The position numbers were made by a program, and so were the translations under genes. DNA of 60,649 nt from Brevinema andersonii (GTDB lineage: Bacteria; Spirochaetota; DYKD01). The DNA is taken from NCBI GenBank assembly GCA_020722765.1, contig DYKD01000011.1:1-60649 (forward strand), read 5' to 3'. Every line of letters begins with the position of its first letter. The first letter of the stretch is position 1. Below are positions 24,592 through 34,001 of the stretch, one piece after another. Under the pieces are notes generated by a model. That model was given only the letters and a program-made list of their open reading frames with translations. It did not search any database and was not told the origin of the DNA.

Positions 24592-25169
24592 AACAGATTG
24601 TCATCCTTTCCGCTCTTCTCATATTCATCCTTCAGTTTTTTATTCATGCAGAACTGAAACTTCCCTCCGAACCAGTGGCACCGTCCATTGCAGAACCTCC
24701 TTCAGATGTAACTCTTGCATCTTCTAAAAAGACCTATCCTTACAAGGTTTCTGTCATCATGGGAAACGGGAAAACCAACGTTTATACGATTTCCCTCCCA
24801 GATAATGAGATGACTTTTATTTCAGAAAAAAACGGAGGAAATAGCAAAGATACGATCTCATTCACAAACCTCCTCAAAGTCGATTTTCTCAGGTGGAAGG
24901 GATATTCACAGAAAGACGGAAGCACGATCTTTTATCCCATTAAGACAAGGATTACACTCAAGGATGATTCCTATTTTGATTGCGCTTATTACATAGAAGA
25001 ATTAGGAAAAATCCCAAGCAAGACCTGGAAAGGCGAATCAACACTTTACTCCTATTTTTATGAATACAGGGTAAAAGGCATTTGGAAGAATTCAGGCCGC
25101 AAGGAACTTTCGTATCCCGAAACCCATCCTCCAGCCCAATGCCTCAAATCCATTCTCTTCTATCAATAA
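24588..25169 (+). CDS. Exported protein of unknown function
   Basis: 193 aa from ATG 24588, which overlaps the preceding stop (ATGA); the frame is open to 24555. Signal peptide MKQIVILSALLIFILQFFIH then AELK. A Pro/Ser-rich segment is followed by a mixed alpha/beta domain (YPYKVSVIMGNGKTNVYTIS, DTISFTNLLKVDFLRWKGY, YPIKTRITLKDDSYFDCAYY, TLYSYFYEYRVKGIW). Two Cys in the mature part. No family recognised. Between the BFN-like gene and lolE. Confidence 0.65.
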   Translation: MKQIVILSALLIFILQFFIHAELKLPSEPVAPSIAEPPSDVTLASSKKTYPYKVSVIMGNGKTNVYTISLPDNEMTFISEKNGGNSKDTISFTNLLKVDFLRWKGYSQKDGSTIFYPIKTRITLKDDSYFDCAYYIEELGKIPSKTWKGESTLYSYFYEYRVKGIWKNSGRKELSYPETHPPAQCLKSILFYQ

Positions 25170-25295
25170 AGACTTGAATCAAAATCCTCTAAGTGATGCC
25201 ACATTCAACAACAATCTCAAAGAAACGTCCCATATTTCAAATCTCGCAAGGAATATCCTTTTATGTTAACGGTATCCGTACGCTTTCCTCAATTT

Positions 25296-25321
25296 TTGAC
25301 AATCAACATAACAAGTATTAT
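25296..25321 (+). promoter_or_regulatory. Possible promoter upstream of lolE
   Basis: TTGACA at 25296-25301; the best -10 candidates are TATTAT at 25316-25321 (14-bp spacer, short) or TATCCT at 25319-25324 (17-bp spacer, weak). The 183-bp gap 25170-25352 contains nothing else I can name. Confidence 0.4.
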
Positions 25322-25352
25322 CCTTAACAATCCTATATCAAGATGAGGTTCG

Positions 25353-26669
25353 ATGAAATTCCAATCATTCATAGCTTTCAGATATCTCAGATCAAAACGA
25401 CATAAAAGATCGGTCTCATTTATCTCTCTGGCCACTTTTACAGGGATTACCATAGCTGTCATGACCTTGATTGCTGTGCTTTCAGTGATCAACGGATTCC
25501 AAGAGACCATACGTGACAAGATTATCAATATGGGATTTCATGTCTATGTGACCTCCTACAAGATGGACGAGTATATTCCGGAATATAGGAAGATTGTCAA
25601 ACAGATTGAAAATATGGGGGAGGGCTATTTTGCAACTCCTTTTTTCAAAGGACAGGTCCTGGTCAGGTCAACTGGACAAAGAGTGATGGCAGCAGACCTG
25701 CAAGGTGTTGAACCTGACGTCTATGCCAAGGATCCAACACTCAAAAAAGCTGTTAGCATTGTGGAAGGGGATTTTAACTTGGATAGCAGGTCTGTTCTCA
25801 TAGGACAGGAACTTGCGAAATTCCTAGCTCTTAATGTAGGGGATTCATTGGAAGTGATTTCACCTGAAGGGAAAAAAGCACCACTTACAGGAATGCTGAT
25901 TCCTGAAACAAAGACTTTGAAAGTGAAAGGGATATTCAAATCAGGACATTATGAGAATGATATGAAAGTCATTTTTGTTTCCTTGAAGACAGCTCAGGAT
26001 CTTTATAACAAACCAGACCAAGTCTGGGGAATTGGTGTGAAAGTGAAGGATTTTTTCAAGGCAGATAGCGCTTCGTTGGACATCAAGAGGAAATTGGATT
26101 ACCAGTTCCATACATTCAGCTGGATGATGTACAATAGGAATTTTTTTATAGCTCTTAAGAACGAAAAAGCGATTATGGGGTTCATCGTTTTTCTTATCCT
26201 GCTGGTAGCAGGATTTAATATTGCAAGTAGCCTGGTCCTTCTGGTCATAGAAAAACGCCGTGATATCGGAGTCTTGCTGGCCATGGGAGCTGATCATAAT
26301 AAAGTGAACTCCATTTTCCTGCTTGAAGGAATGATGCTTGGTGGGACTGGAGTCATTCTTGGTACTATCACAGGGCTTCTTGTCAGTTTCAATATCGAAC
26401 GTATTTTCTGGTTGGTTGAAATCATAATCAACTTTTTCCTTTCCCTTTACAGGGGTGTCTGTTCTCTTTTGAAAATCTATGTGGATACAGGACATTTCTC
26501 CATACTTGCACCAGATGTCTATTATCTTGAAAAGCTTCCTGTTTCTGTGCATGCTTCAGAAGTGGCCTTGATCGCAGCAGGAGCCCTCCTGATTTCATTT
26601 CTTTCTGCATGGTTGGCTGCACGCCAGGCTTCTTCTGTGGATCCAGTGGAGGCTATCCGCTATGAATAA
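25353..26669 (+). CDS. lolE: Lipoprotein-releasing ABC transporter permease (LolC/LolE family)
   Basis: 438 aa. N-terminal FIAFRYLRSKRHKRSVSFIS then the first membrane helix (IAVMTLIAVLSVINGF), a MacB-type periplasmic domain, and three C-terminal helices in an FtsX domain (about 275-300, 320-350, 405-425) ending ARQASSVDPVEAIRYE. Extracts lipoproteins from the inner membrane for transfer to LolA. Between the second-last and last helix there is an extra hydrophobic stretch (VEIIINFFLSLYRGVC) and a loop of about 60 residues, longer than I expect. Only one permease gene is present, so it may act as a homodimer (LolF-like). GAGG precedes the ATG; overlaps lolD by 8 nt. Confidence 0.88.
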   Translation: MKFQSFIAFRYLRSKRHKRSVSFISLATFTGITIAVMTLIAVLSVINGFQETIRDKIINMGFHVYVTSYKMDEYIPEYRKIVKQIENMGEGYFATPFFKGQVLVRSTGQRVMAADLQGVEPDVYAKDPTLKKAVSIVEGDFNLDSRSVLIGQELAKFLALNVGDSLEVISPEGKKAPLTGMLIPETKTLKVKGIFKSGHYENDMKVIFVSLKTAQDLYNKPDQVWGIGVKVKDFFKADSASLDIKRKLDYQFHTFSWMMYNRNFFIALKNEKAIMGFIVFLILLVAGFNIASSLVLLVIEKRRDIGVLLAMGADHNKVNSIFLLEGMMLGGTGVILGTITGLLVSFNIERIFWLVEIIINFFLSLYRGVCSLLKIYVDTGHFSILAPDVYYLEKLPVSVHASEVALIAAGALLISFLSAWLAARQASSVDPVEAIRYE

Positions 26670-27351
26670 CAATCTCCCCATACTCTCCTTTGAAAACCTC
26701 ACGAAACAGTACCAGAATACTACACAAGATATTTGCGTCACTGTCTTTACAGGATTATCCATCACTGTGGAACAACCTGAAATTATAGCTGTCATGGGTG
26801 AGTCCGGGTCCGGGAAAAGCACGCTCCTCAATCTCCTTGGAATGCTCGATATGCCTACGGAAGGAAAAATCACTTATGCAGGGAAAAACTATTCTGATAT
26901 CAGAGATAAGTCCGCTTTTAGAAGCCAGAATATTGGGTTCATCTTCCAGAATCACATGCTTTTGGATGATTTTACAGCTTTGGAAAATGTCATGATTCCC
27001 TTTCTCATCAGAAATGAGAATTTCAGGAAAGCGAAGGAGAAAGCTGCGTTTTGGTTGAATGAAGTAGGGCTCTCCCACAGGATGCATCATAAACCAGGAG
27101 AAATGTCTGGTGGTGAAAACCAGAGAACTGCCATTGCACGTGCTTTGATTAATGATCCACCCCTCATATTGGCTGATGAACCTACTGGGAATCTGGATTT
27201 TGTGAACCAAGAAAAGATCAATGATCTTTTTATTGAAATCAACAGGAAATACGACAAACTGGTTTTTATTGCAACGCATAATGAAGGATTTGCCTCCAAA
27301 TGCAAGTCCTTGTATCAATTCCAAGAAGGGAAACTGGTGAAAAAAAGATGA
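26662..27351 (+). CDS. lolD: Lipoprotein-releasing ABC transporter ATPase
   Basis: 229 aa MacB/LolD-type ATPase. Walker A GESGSGKST (46-54), Q-loop IGFIFQNHMLLDDFTALENV, signature MSGGENQRTAIARAL (LSGGQ variant with Glu instead of Gln), Walker B LILADEPTGNLD and H-loop ATHNE. GGAGG lies 9 nt upstream of the ATG within lolE. Energises the adjacent permease. Followed with ATGA overlap by the large TPR gene. Confidence 0.93.
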   Translation: MNNNLPILSFENLTKQYQNTTQDICVTVFTGLSITVEQPEIIAVMGESGSGKSTLLNLLGMLDMPTEGKITYAGKNYSDIRDKSAFRSQNIGFIFQNHMLLDDFTALENVMIPFLIRNENFRKAKEKAAFWLNEVGLSHRMHHKPGEMSGGENQRTAIARALINDPPLILADEPTGNLDFVNQEKINDLFIEINRKYDKLVFIATHNEGFASKCKSLYQFQEGKLVKKR

Positions 27352-30176
27352 AAACAAGGTTTCTGGTTGCATTCTTATGTCTGATTCTCCCTGCAATCCT
27401 TTTGCATGCGGATAACCTACAGGAAGCGAATAAGCTCTATGAACAGGGCAACTTCGCATTTGCATATAAGCTTTATACTCAAACATTGCAGGACAAGCCC
27501 GATCATCCTGACAAAGACCTTATAACCTACAAAATGGCTGTTTGTCAGTACAAAATGGGAAATCTTTCACAGGCAGAAGCTCTTGCAAACGTCTTTTTAA
27601 GGAAGTTTTCAATAAGTGCTTACAGGATAAACACAGTCTTCCTGATAGCAGACATAGATTTAGCCAAAGGAAACCAAGTATCTGCTTTACGTAAGTATTT
27701 CAAGGCCATCAAGAAATATCCAAAAGCCCAGGAATCGTTCGAAGCCAAATTCAAAGTGGCACAAATCTATATAGATTTGGACAGACCTGAAGAAGCTGAA
27801 AAAGTCTATTCTGACGAACTAAAAAAGAACCCAAAACCAGACAACCTGATAAGATTGTATTATGGGATGGGGCAGATGTACGAGTCTAACGATAATTTTC
27901 CTCAGGCTCTTGCAAGCTATAAGAAATGTGTTATGACGGTCACTACAAATATTGGAATAACAGCAAATGCTCAGTATAGGATAGCTGATATTCTTATGAA
28001 GACAGGTGAATATGCTGAGGCGTATAACAGGTATGTCCAGATTGCGAACAATTTCCCACAATTTTTTGATAAAAACGATCTTCAATACAGGAAAGCCTAT
28101 AGCCTTCAGATGACAGGGAAGCTGGATGAGAGTCTTAATCTCTATAAAGAGCTTCAAGTCAAGGATGTTAGCAGTATGGCCCAGGTTTCCCTTCGAATCA
28201 TAGAAATACAGCTCTTAAAAGGGGATACAAACCAAGCTTTAAGCCAAATTGAAGTACTAATGACAAATGATGGAATAAATGAGAATATCAGGCAGTCCGT
28301 TATTGAGAGAAAGGCTCGAATCCTGTTCTCCCGTTCTCAGTTCGACAAAGCTCTCCAGCTCATTTCTTCTCTTTCCAACAGGGAATTGGCTCTCCTTATT
28401 TCAGCTCAAGTCTATTTTCAAAAGAACAACTTCGCAGAAGCTCTTAAAAGTTTAGTAGCTTATGAGAAAGACTTCCCTGATTCGGACAATATGGACAAGG
28501 TTCTTTTCCTGACAGGCAAGATATACTATTCCTTATCCAACTTTGACGAAGCTATTCCAAGGTTCAAATCCATTTATGAAAAATACCCATCCTCGCAGTA
28601 CTGGGATTCCAGCCTTTTTTACATGGGGCTGTGCCAAAAGGCCTTATCCAGATATGACGATGCTCTTGTCACATTTAACCGCCTTGCTGACCTTACAAAA
28701 GACACAGCCCTTAAAGCTGATGCCCGTCATGAGATTGCCATGGTCTATTATGCCAAACAGCGTTATAAGGAAGCAGCAGACCAGTATTCACTTCTTGCGA
28801 AGGAATATCCTGACAGACGGGGGATTTTCCTTTTCAATACTGGCGAATCCTATCTCCGTATGGGCTATACAAACGCTGCTATGGAGCAATTCCGTTCATC
28901 ACTTGTTGATTCCACATCACAACCTGTCATTTCAGACATCTACACACGGATCAGGAATCTTCTTGTCATGCAACGGAAATTTAATGACCTCATTAAGATT
29001 ACACGACACGCTCTCACAAACAGCATTAAGTCTGATTTGATGGTTCAGACCTTGATTACAAGCAGTTATGAACAGGGGTTATGGCAGGATTATCTGACTG
29101 ACCATTTCAGGTTTTTTGATTCTGTCAAAGATGTCAATATCAGGACAAAGCTTTCACTTCTCCATGCGAAATATCTTTACAACAACATGCTCTATCAGAA
29201 TGCAGTTGACCTTTACAAGTCTCTTATTGATGACAGCAGGATAGCTCACCTTGTAGGCGGGGAAGCCTTATATGAGATTGGGATGTGCTATCTCAATATG
29301 AATGATATCCAGAACGCTGAAACCTATTTTTCTAAAGCCTTGGATTCCAAAGACCTTCCTGAATCAATCAAAATTGACATCCACAACCAGAATGCGCTCT
29401 ATTATTACAAGAACAGGAATTATCCAAAAGCACGTTTCCATTTTTCAAACCTTGACCTTAATTTTCCATCAGATCCGAACAGGATCCAGACCTTGTACTG
29501 GATAGGGATGTGCTATTTCAATGAAAAAGAGATGGATAGGGCACTCTCATTCTTTGAAAAAGCTTCAAAAGAACAGGAAGACTCTCCAATCATGGATCAG
29601 TTGTTGCTCAGGATAGGAGATGTCTATTTCGAACTAGCCAACTATGCGCAAGCAGCCCTCACATATAAGCAGATTCTTTCACGCTTCCCAAAATCTGGCG
29701 CTCTCATTCCTGCAAAATTGAAACTCGCCCAATGTTATGAAAGGCTTAACAATCCTGAAGAGGCGCAGAAAATCCATCAGACTGTGAGTGGAACAAACAT
29801 GGGGGAGAACCCGTCTCTTTTCCCGTCCTATTTCCAGATGGCTCTCCTGCTCATGAAAAACAATGACTTTTCCAATTCCCTCCGCATTCTGGACATCCTT
29901 GAACAGAAACAGTTCCAATATGCTGACACACTCTATTATCAGGCTTCAATCCTCAGGATGACTGAAAACTATCCTGCTGCCATTGAAAAATATATCAAAA
30001 TCATTTTCAACAAGTTCGAAGGATATCTGGCTGAATCCCTCTATTACATGGGATACTGTTATGAACAGACAGGGGACAAATCCAAAGCTCTTGACTATTA
30101 TAACAGGACACAGACCTTTTATCCGGGTACATCCTGGGCTTCCATGGCTCTCATCAAATCAAGAAAATTAAAATAA
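27348..30176 (+). CDS. Large exported TPR-repeat protein
   Basis: 942 aa from ATG 27348 (ATGA overlap with lolD; the frame is open to 27300). Signal peptide MKTRFLVAFLCLILPAILLHA. Almost the whole mature protein consists of TPR/BamD-YbgF-like repeats (for example NKLYEQGNFAFAYKLYTQTL, YYSLSNFDEAIPRFKSIYEK, YYAKQRYKEAADQYSLLAKE, YYMGYCYEQTGDKSKALDYY), some twenty or more units. Likely a periplasmic scaffold. Coupling to lolED and to a barrel gene 15 nt downstream suggests a role in envelope assembly. No enzymatic domain is visible. Confidence 0.85.
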   Translation: MKTRFLVAFLCLILPAILLHADNLQEANKLYEQGNFAFAYKLYTQTLQDKPDHPDKDLITYKMAVCQYKMGNLSQAEALANVFLRKFSISAYRINTVFLIADIDLAKGNQVSALRKYFKAIKKYPKAQESFEAKFKVAQIYIDLDRPEEAEKVYSDELKKNPKPDNLIRLYYGMGQMYESNDNFPQALASYKKCVMTVTTNIGITANAQYRIADILMKTGEYAEAYNRYVQIANNFPQFFDKNDLQYRKAYSLQMTGKLDESLNLYKELQVKDVSSMAQVSLRIIEIQLLKGDTNQALSQIEVLMTNDGINENIRQSVIERKARILFSRSQFDKALQLISSLSNRELALLISAQVYFQKNNFAEALKSLVAYEKDFPDSDNMDKVLFLTGKIYYSLSNFDEAIPRFKSIYEKYPSSQYWDSSLFYMGLCQKALSRYDDALVTFNRLADLTKDTALKADARHEIAMVYYAKQRYKEAADQYSLLAKEYPDRRGIFLFNTGESYLRMGYTNAAMEQFRSSLVDSTSQPVISDIYTRIRNLLVMQRKFNDLIKITRHALTNSIKSDLMVQTLITSSYEQGLWQDYLTDHFRFFDSVKDVNIRTKLSLLHAKYLYNNMLYQNAVDLYKSLIDDSRIAHLVGGEALYEIGMCYLNMNDIQNAETYFSKALDSKDLPESIKIDIHNQNALYYYKNRNYPKARFHFSNLDLNFPSDPNRIQTLYWIGMCYFNEKEMDRALSFFEKASKEQEDSPIMDQLLLRIGDVYFELANYAQAALTYKQILSRFPKSGALIPAKLKLAQCYERLNNPEEAQKIHQTVSGTNMGENPSLFPSYFQMALLLMKNNDFSNSLRILDILEQKQFQYADTLYYQASILRMTENYPAAIEKYIKIIFNKFEGYLAESLYYMGYCYEQTGDKSKALDYYNRTQTFYPGTSWASMALIKSRKLK

Positions 30177-30191
30177 CGGACAGGACATAAT

Positions 30192-31739
30192 ATGAAGAAA
30201 CCATTTTCACTGGCTATCATTTTACTGATGGTTACCAGACTAAATGCAGCCCCTATCAGCATCCCTGATGTTGATGTACGACCTGACTCTATTGGAATCA
30301 CGAACAAGACAAGTCTCATCAATACAACAAAAGATTCCCATGTTTCCAACCTTCTTAAAATCAACCCTTCTTTTCAGCTTGATTTCAACAATGACAAGGA
30401 AGGCGCTTCTCCTGTCCGCGACCCATCAAAGAACACTTGGACCACATACTTCCAGCTTCTCTACGGACTTTACGATCATCTTGATACGAGCCTTTTTGCC
30501 GCAGCTTTCTCAGAAATCCAGTACTGGCAGATCGATGTGAAGAGGGACAAACACGATTCCTTTGATTGGAACAAGTTGAAAGTCTTCAATTCCAAGAACA
30601 GCCGTGACAGCATGAGCCTTTCCCATAACCTCACAGCAACCCGTTTTTCCATGCGCAATATGATAGGGTATGACACCTCTGAATATGGACTGCAATCGAA
30701 TCCTGACTTCAGCTTCGCTCTCAGTAAACGTTTTGAATCCCGCAATACAGGGAAGTTCTCCTTTTCAGCAGTCCAAGATGCTTCCTTGAACCTGGATTAT
30801 GAATATGTCCTGAGAAAAGTGGGCAGTTTTTCCAACGAAACAATTTCTGAAAAGCAAGCTGTCAATACAAAACTTGCAACTGACATTTTTGCAAATGACG
30901 CTTATGCGTTTTCTGGAGAGGTTGAGTGGTATTACCAGAATCTGGGAATCCCACAGTTCCTGTTAGATTCCCATTCACTCTCTGCATCCTTAAAGAACGA
31001 ATTTTCAGAATGGAATTCATTCAAACTGACGCTGCAGGCAGGTATCCATTACCAGAAGATACTTCATTTCATAGGTGATATGACTCTCGCATATATACCA
31101 TCAGATTTCTTTTACATTGACCTTTACGCTAAGCGCACCATCAAAGACAAGATGAATTCCGAACTTATGGAAAAGTGCGTCTATCTTTTCCCTCCACAGT
31201 TTCTTTTCCCTTTAGAAATCAGCACTGCAGGAGGAGCGGATTCCCATCTTCTTTTGGCTTCCAGATTCAAGATTGATACAGGAATTTCGTACAATTCCTA
31301 TTCAGAAAAAATCCTTCTCGACAGCATGAGAAACAGGCTCTATATACCGGATTTCACATCTTTGGATACTGTGGATGGCAATCTTTCCATCCGTATGCTT
31401 CTGATGAACCCATTGACTGCTGTTGTCCAATACAAAGCAATATATCCTCTTTACAGAAAGACAGGACAACCTCTGCACGATGTTGCCGTGATTCTCCAGT
31501 ACACAGGGGAAAACTTTAATGGGAATCTTGGATTTATATTCAATGAGAATAGTGTGGAAGGGTTTATGATTCCAGACACATCCACAATGGATCTGTACTT
31601 GAACATGAGAGTCAGGATTCAGAAAAATTTATGGGTAATCGCTGATAGCAAGAACCTTTTGAACTTTGATAACAACATCTCCAGATATTACAAGACAACA
31701 CCACTTTCCATTTCGTTGGGGATAAGATTCGATTTGTGA
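30192..31739 (+). CDS. Predicted outer-membrane beta-barrel protein
   Basis: 515 aa with signal peptide MKKPFSLAIILLMVTRLNA. After a short N-terminal segment (ISIPDVDVRPDSIGI), the sequence is a long series of amphipathic strands with aromatic girdles (TWTTYFQLLYGLYDHLDTSL, KFSFSAVQDASLNLDYEYVL, NSFKLTLQAGIHYQ) and ends YYKTTPLSISLGIRFDL, similar to the terminal strands of TonB-dependent receptors, though no plug domain or TonB box is seen. Follows the 942-aa TPR gene by 15 nt; likely its outer-membrane partner. Confidence 0.72.
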   Translation: MKKPFSLAIILLMVTRLNAAPISIPDVDVRPDSIGITNKTSLINTTKDSHVSNLLKINPSFQLDFNNDKEGASPVRDPSKNTWTTYFQLLYGLYDHLDTSLFAAAFSEIQYWQIDVKRDKHDSFDWNKLKVFNSKNSRDSMSLSHNLTATRFSMRNMIGYDTSEYGLQSNPDFSFALSKRFESRNTGKFSFSAVQDASLNLDYEYVLRKVGSFSNETISEKQAVNTKLATDIFANDAYAFSGEVEWYYQNLGIPQFLLDSHSLSASLKNEFSEWNSFKLTLQAGIHYQKILHFIGDMTLAYIPSDFFYIDLYAKRTIKDKMNSELMEKCVYLFPPQFLFPLEISTAGGADSHLLLASRFKIDTGISYNSYSEKILLDSMRNRLYIPDFTSLDTVDGNLSIRMLLMNPLTAVVQYKAIYPLYRKTGQPLHDVAVILQYTGENFNGNLGFIFNENSVEGFMIPDTSTMDLYLNMRVRIQKNLWVIADSKNLLNFDNNISRYYKTTPLSISLGIRFDL

Positions 31740-31762
31740 TATTCAACTCCCAAAAGAAGAGC

Positions 31763-31796
31763 TTTCAAGTTTATGTGTTATCATATAATCTTGAAA
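31763..31796 (+). terminator. Weak inverted repeat after the barrel gene
   Basis: TTTCAAG (31763-31769) and CTTGAAA (31790-31796) pair perfectly around a 20-nt loop; ATTTTTG follows shortly. A possible end of the 20-31.7 kb transcript, but the stem is AT-rich and the loop long. Confidence 0.3.
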
Positions 31797-31852
31797 CTTC
31801 ATTTTTGTGTATTAACGAAAGACTGGATTAGGATAAGATTAATATATTTTTA

Positions 31853-31881
31853 TTGAAAACCAATCCTTTTTTTGCTATATT
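31853..31881 (+). promoter_or_regulatory. Promoter of def-fmt operon
   Basis: TTGAAA (31853-31858), 17-bp spacer, TATATT (31876-31881); predicted +1 near 31888, 14 nt before the def ATG, with AAGG in between. Confidence 0.65.
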
Positions 31882-31901
31882 CCCTTCCAAGGTAAAACGT
31901 T

Positions 31902-32396
31902 ATGAAAATTATCACCATTGGACATAAAACTCTTGCAAAAAAGGCGCTTCCTGTCGTAAAAATCGATAAGACACTGAAAAACCAGGTTGATTCCATGTTC
32001 GCACTACTCGAAAACCAGAAAGGTGTTGGGCTTGCTGCACCCCAAGTCAATATTTCTTCCCGCTTTTTTATTGTAGATATCAAGGAACAAGAGCTCCAGA
32101 TGGTATGCATCAACCCTGAAATATTGAGTATGCAGAACTCTTTCGAAACACTTGATGAAGGCTGCCTCAGTATTCCAGGTGTCTATGCACCTGTCAGCCG
32201 TTCCAAAAAAGTGACTCTTAAATACCTTGACCTGGACGGAAAAGAGCAGATCACCAAGGCCACAGGACTCCTTGCCAGGATTTTTCAACATGAATATGAC
32301 CATCTCAATGGCAGGCTCTTTATTGAACTTGTCACCCCTGAGGACTTCAAAAAAATAGAAAATGAAGTTGACCAAATCAGGGAAAAGACAAAATAG
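31902..32396 (+). CDS. def: Peptide deformylase
   Basis: Metalloenzyme removing the N-formyl group from nascent proteins. 164 aa with all three motifs: GVGLAAPQV (41-49), EGCLSIP (86-92, metal ligand C88) and QHEYDHLNG (129-137, ligands H130 and H134, catalytic E131). fmt begins on the base after the stop codon. Confidence 0.97.
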   Translation: MKIITIGHKTLAKKALPVVKIDKTLKNQVDSMFALLENQKGVGLAAPQVNISSRFFIVDIKEQELQMVCINPEILSMQNSFETLDEGCLSIPGVYAPVSRSKKVTLKYLDLDGKEQITKATGLLARIFQHEYDHLNGRLFIELVTPEDFKKIENEVDQIREKTK

Positions 32397-33341
32397 ATGA
32401 GAATTCTACTTTTTGGTACAGGTGATTTCGGTATTCCAGTCCTTGAAAATCTTGTAAAGGATGGTCACAATCTGACTTTAGTCACAAATCCTGCAAAACC
32501 GAAAGGAAGAGGTCTGAAAGAGGAGATTTCCCTGATAAATAAGATTGCACTTGAAAAAAATGTTCCTGTCATCAGTGAATACAATATCCGCACTCCTGCT
32601 TTCGAGTTGCAGTTACAGGAACTGGACATAGAACTGATGGTGGTTGTCGATTATGGGAAAATTATTCCTTCACATCTCATCACGCTCCCTTCACTCCGTG
32701 CCATAAACATTCATCCCTCTTTGCTACCCCTTTATAGGGGCGCCACGCCCATCCAATCGGCTCTCATCAATGCAGAAAAACGGACTGGCGTCAGTATCCA
32801 GACACTTGCTGCTGAAGTCGATGCTGGGGACATCCTTTTACAGCAGGATATGGCAGTCGAAGAATCGGATAACTATGCAACTCTTGAGCATAAGCTGAAA
32901 ATTATTGCTGTTGATCTGATGAGAGAATTTCTCCTGGATCCAAATAGGCAAGGGGATCACCAAAATACAAAAGAGATCACAAATTGCAGTAAGATCAGTA
33001 AACAGGACTGTATTATATCATGGAATATGAAAGCACAGGAAATACATCAGAGGATCAAGGCATTCCATCCTCCTCAGCCTGGTATGAGGACTTCCTTCAG
33101 ACAGAAAAACATCAAATTCCTTTCGTCTGTTGTCAAAGACCTTTCCCTTGTTGATTCTGCCCCAAAAGAGCCTGGTATGATAGTGGAAGTCAAGAAAGAC
33201 GAGTTGCTCATTTCTACAGGTTCAGGGGTTCTTTCTGTAAGAGAGCTTCAACCTGAAAACAGGAAAAACATGCGAGTGTCAGATTTCATCAACGGATACC
33301 GCCCCCTTTTGGGCGAAAAATTTGGAGAGTCCCATGCTTGA
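32397..33341 (+). CDS. fmt: Methionyl-tRNA formyltransferase
   Basis: Formylates initiator Met-tRNA using 10-formyl-THF. 314 aa. N-terminal formyl-transferase Rossmann domain (MRILLFGTGDFGIPVLENLV), catalytic loop NIHPSLLPLYRGATPIQSAL, TGVSIQTLAAEVDAGDIL; C-terminal OB-like domain from about residue 205 (SWNMKAQEIHQRIKAFHPPQ). ATG 32397 immediately follows the def stop, so translation is coupled. Confidence 0.96.
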   Translation: MRILLFGTGDFGIPVLENLVKDGHNLTLVTNPAKPKGRGLKEEISLINKIALEKNVPVISEYNIRTPAFELQLQELDIELMVVVDYGKIIPSHLITLPSLRAINIHPSLLPLYRGATPIQSALINAEKRTGVSIQTLAAEVDAGDILLQQDMAVEESDNYATLEHKLKIIAVDLMREFLLDPNRQGDHQNTKEITNCSKISKQDCIISWNMKAQEIHQRIKAFHPPQPGMRTSFRQKNIKFLSSVVKDLSLVDSAPKEPGMIVEVKKDELLISTGSGVLSVRELQPENRKNMRVSDFINGYRPLLGEKFGESHA

Positions 33342-33999
33342 ATTTGAAAATTACAAGGATCTGAAAAAAGCCATCAAGGAATCAAAAGAAGAGAAAGTCC
33401 CTTCGCTTTCTGTGTTCCAGTCCTTCTGGAGGATGTTCCTCTTCTTGGCGTTCTATGCTGTTATTATTGTTGTTGTCACGATTGTGATGTACAAGGTTCT
33501 GGACAAATCTGCCAGGATAGTGAAAGTCCCTTCTGTAATCAATAAAACTTTCATGGAAGCCTACCAGACCCTCAGAAAAGTGAACCTGAACGTGGATGTC
33601 CAAGTACAGGATTATGAAAAGGTTCCTGAAGGAAGGGTTGCCGCACAGTCCATTCCGCCAAATTCACAGGTTAAGGAACGCAGGAAAATCGTCCTTACAG
33701 TCAGCAGTGGCAAAAAGATCTCCTCATCCAGCATGACCAATGACGAATTTGAGGTTACGATAAGGTCTATTTTCATCTCTGTCCCCATTCCAACTGATCT
33801 GTCTGAATTCAATGTGACGTCAGACCAAATACCTGTAAAAATCTATATAACAGACGAGGGCGAGCATCGGAATAGCGTAGTCTATAATTCCAAGGTTCTG
33901 GCTGGGGAGAGTGTGAGACTCCAGTTGAAGGTGACAGGAAAAGTGAGCCAAAAGGTCTACCTGAATGGTATCCTTTATCAGGAAAAGGAGATAGAATAA
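33334..33999 (+). CDS. Single-pass membrane protein with one PASTA domain
   Basis: 221 aa from ATG 33334, which has GGAGAG upstream and overlaps the fmt stop by 8 nt; the frame is open to a TTG at 33322. About 27 cytoplasmic residues, one membrane helix (MFLFLAFYAVIIVVVTIVMY), then one PASTA domain (VPSVINKTFMEAYQTLRKVN; VPEGRVAAQSIPPNSQVKER; IVLTVSSGK) and an unassigned beta-rich C-terminus. PASTA domains bind peptidoglycan fragments or penicillin-binding partners. There is no kinase or transpeptidase domain. It occupies the place between fmt and rpe where Firmicutes carry rsmB-prpC-prkC-rsgA. Confidence 0.82.
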   Translation: MLEFENYKDLKKAIKESKEEKVPSLSVFQSFWRMFLFLAFYAVIIVVVTIVMYKVLDKSARIVKVPSVINKTFMEAYQTLRKVNLNVDVQVQDYEKVPEGRVAAQSIPPNSQVKERRKIVLTVSSGKKISSSSMTNDEFEVTIRSIFISVPIPTDLSEFNVTSDQIPVKIYITDEGEHRNSVVYNSKVLAGESVRLQLKVTGKVSQKVYLNGILYQEKEIE

Positions 34000-34001
34000 G
34001 C

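Noticed and set aside
25941-26552. 203-codon minus-strand frame inside lolE
   Set aside because: His/Cys-rich shadow of a membrane-protein gene with no start signals.
26755-27486. 243-codon minus-strand frame across lolD and the TPR gene
   Set aside because: Covers two certain genes on the other strand; composition typical of an antisense shadow.
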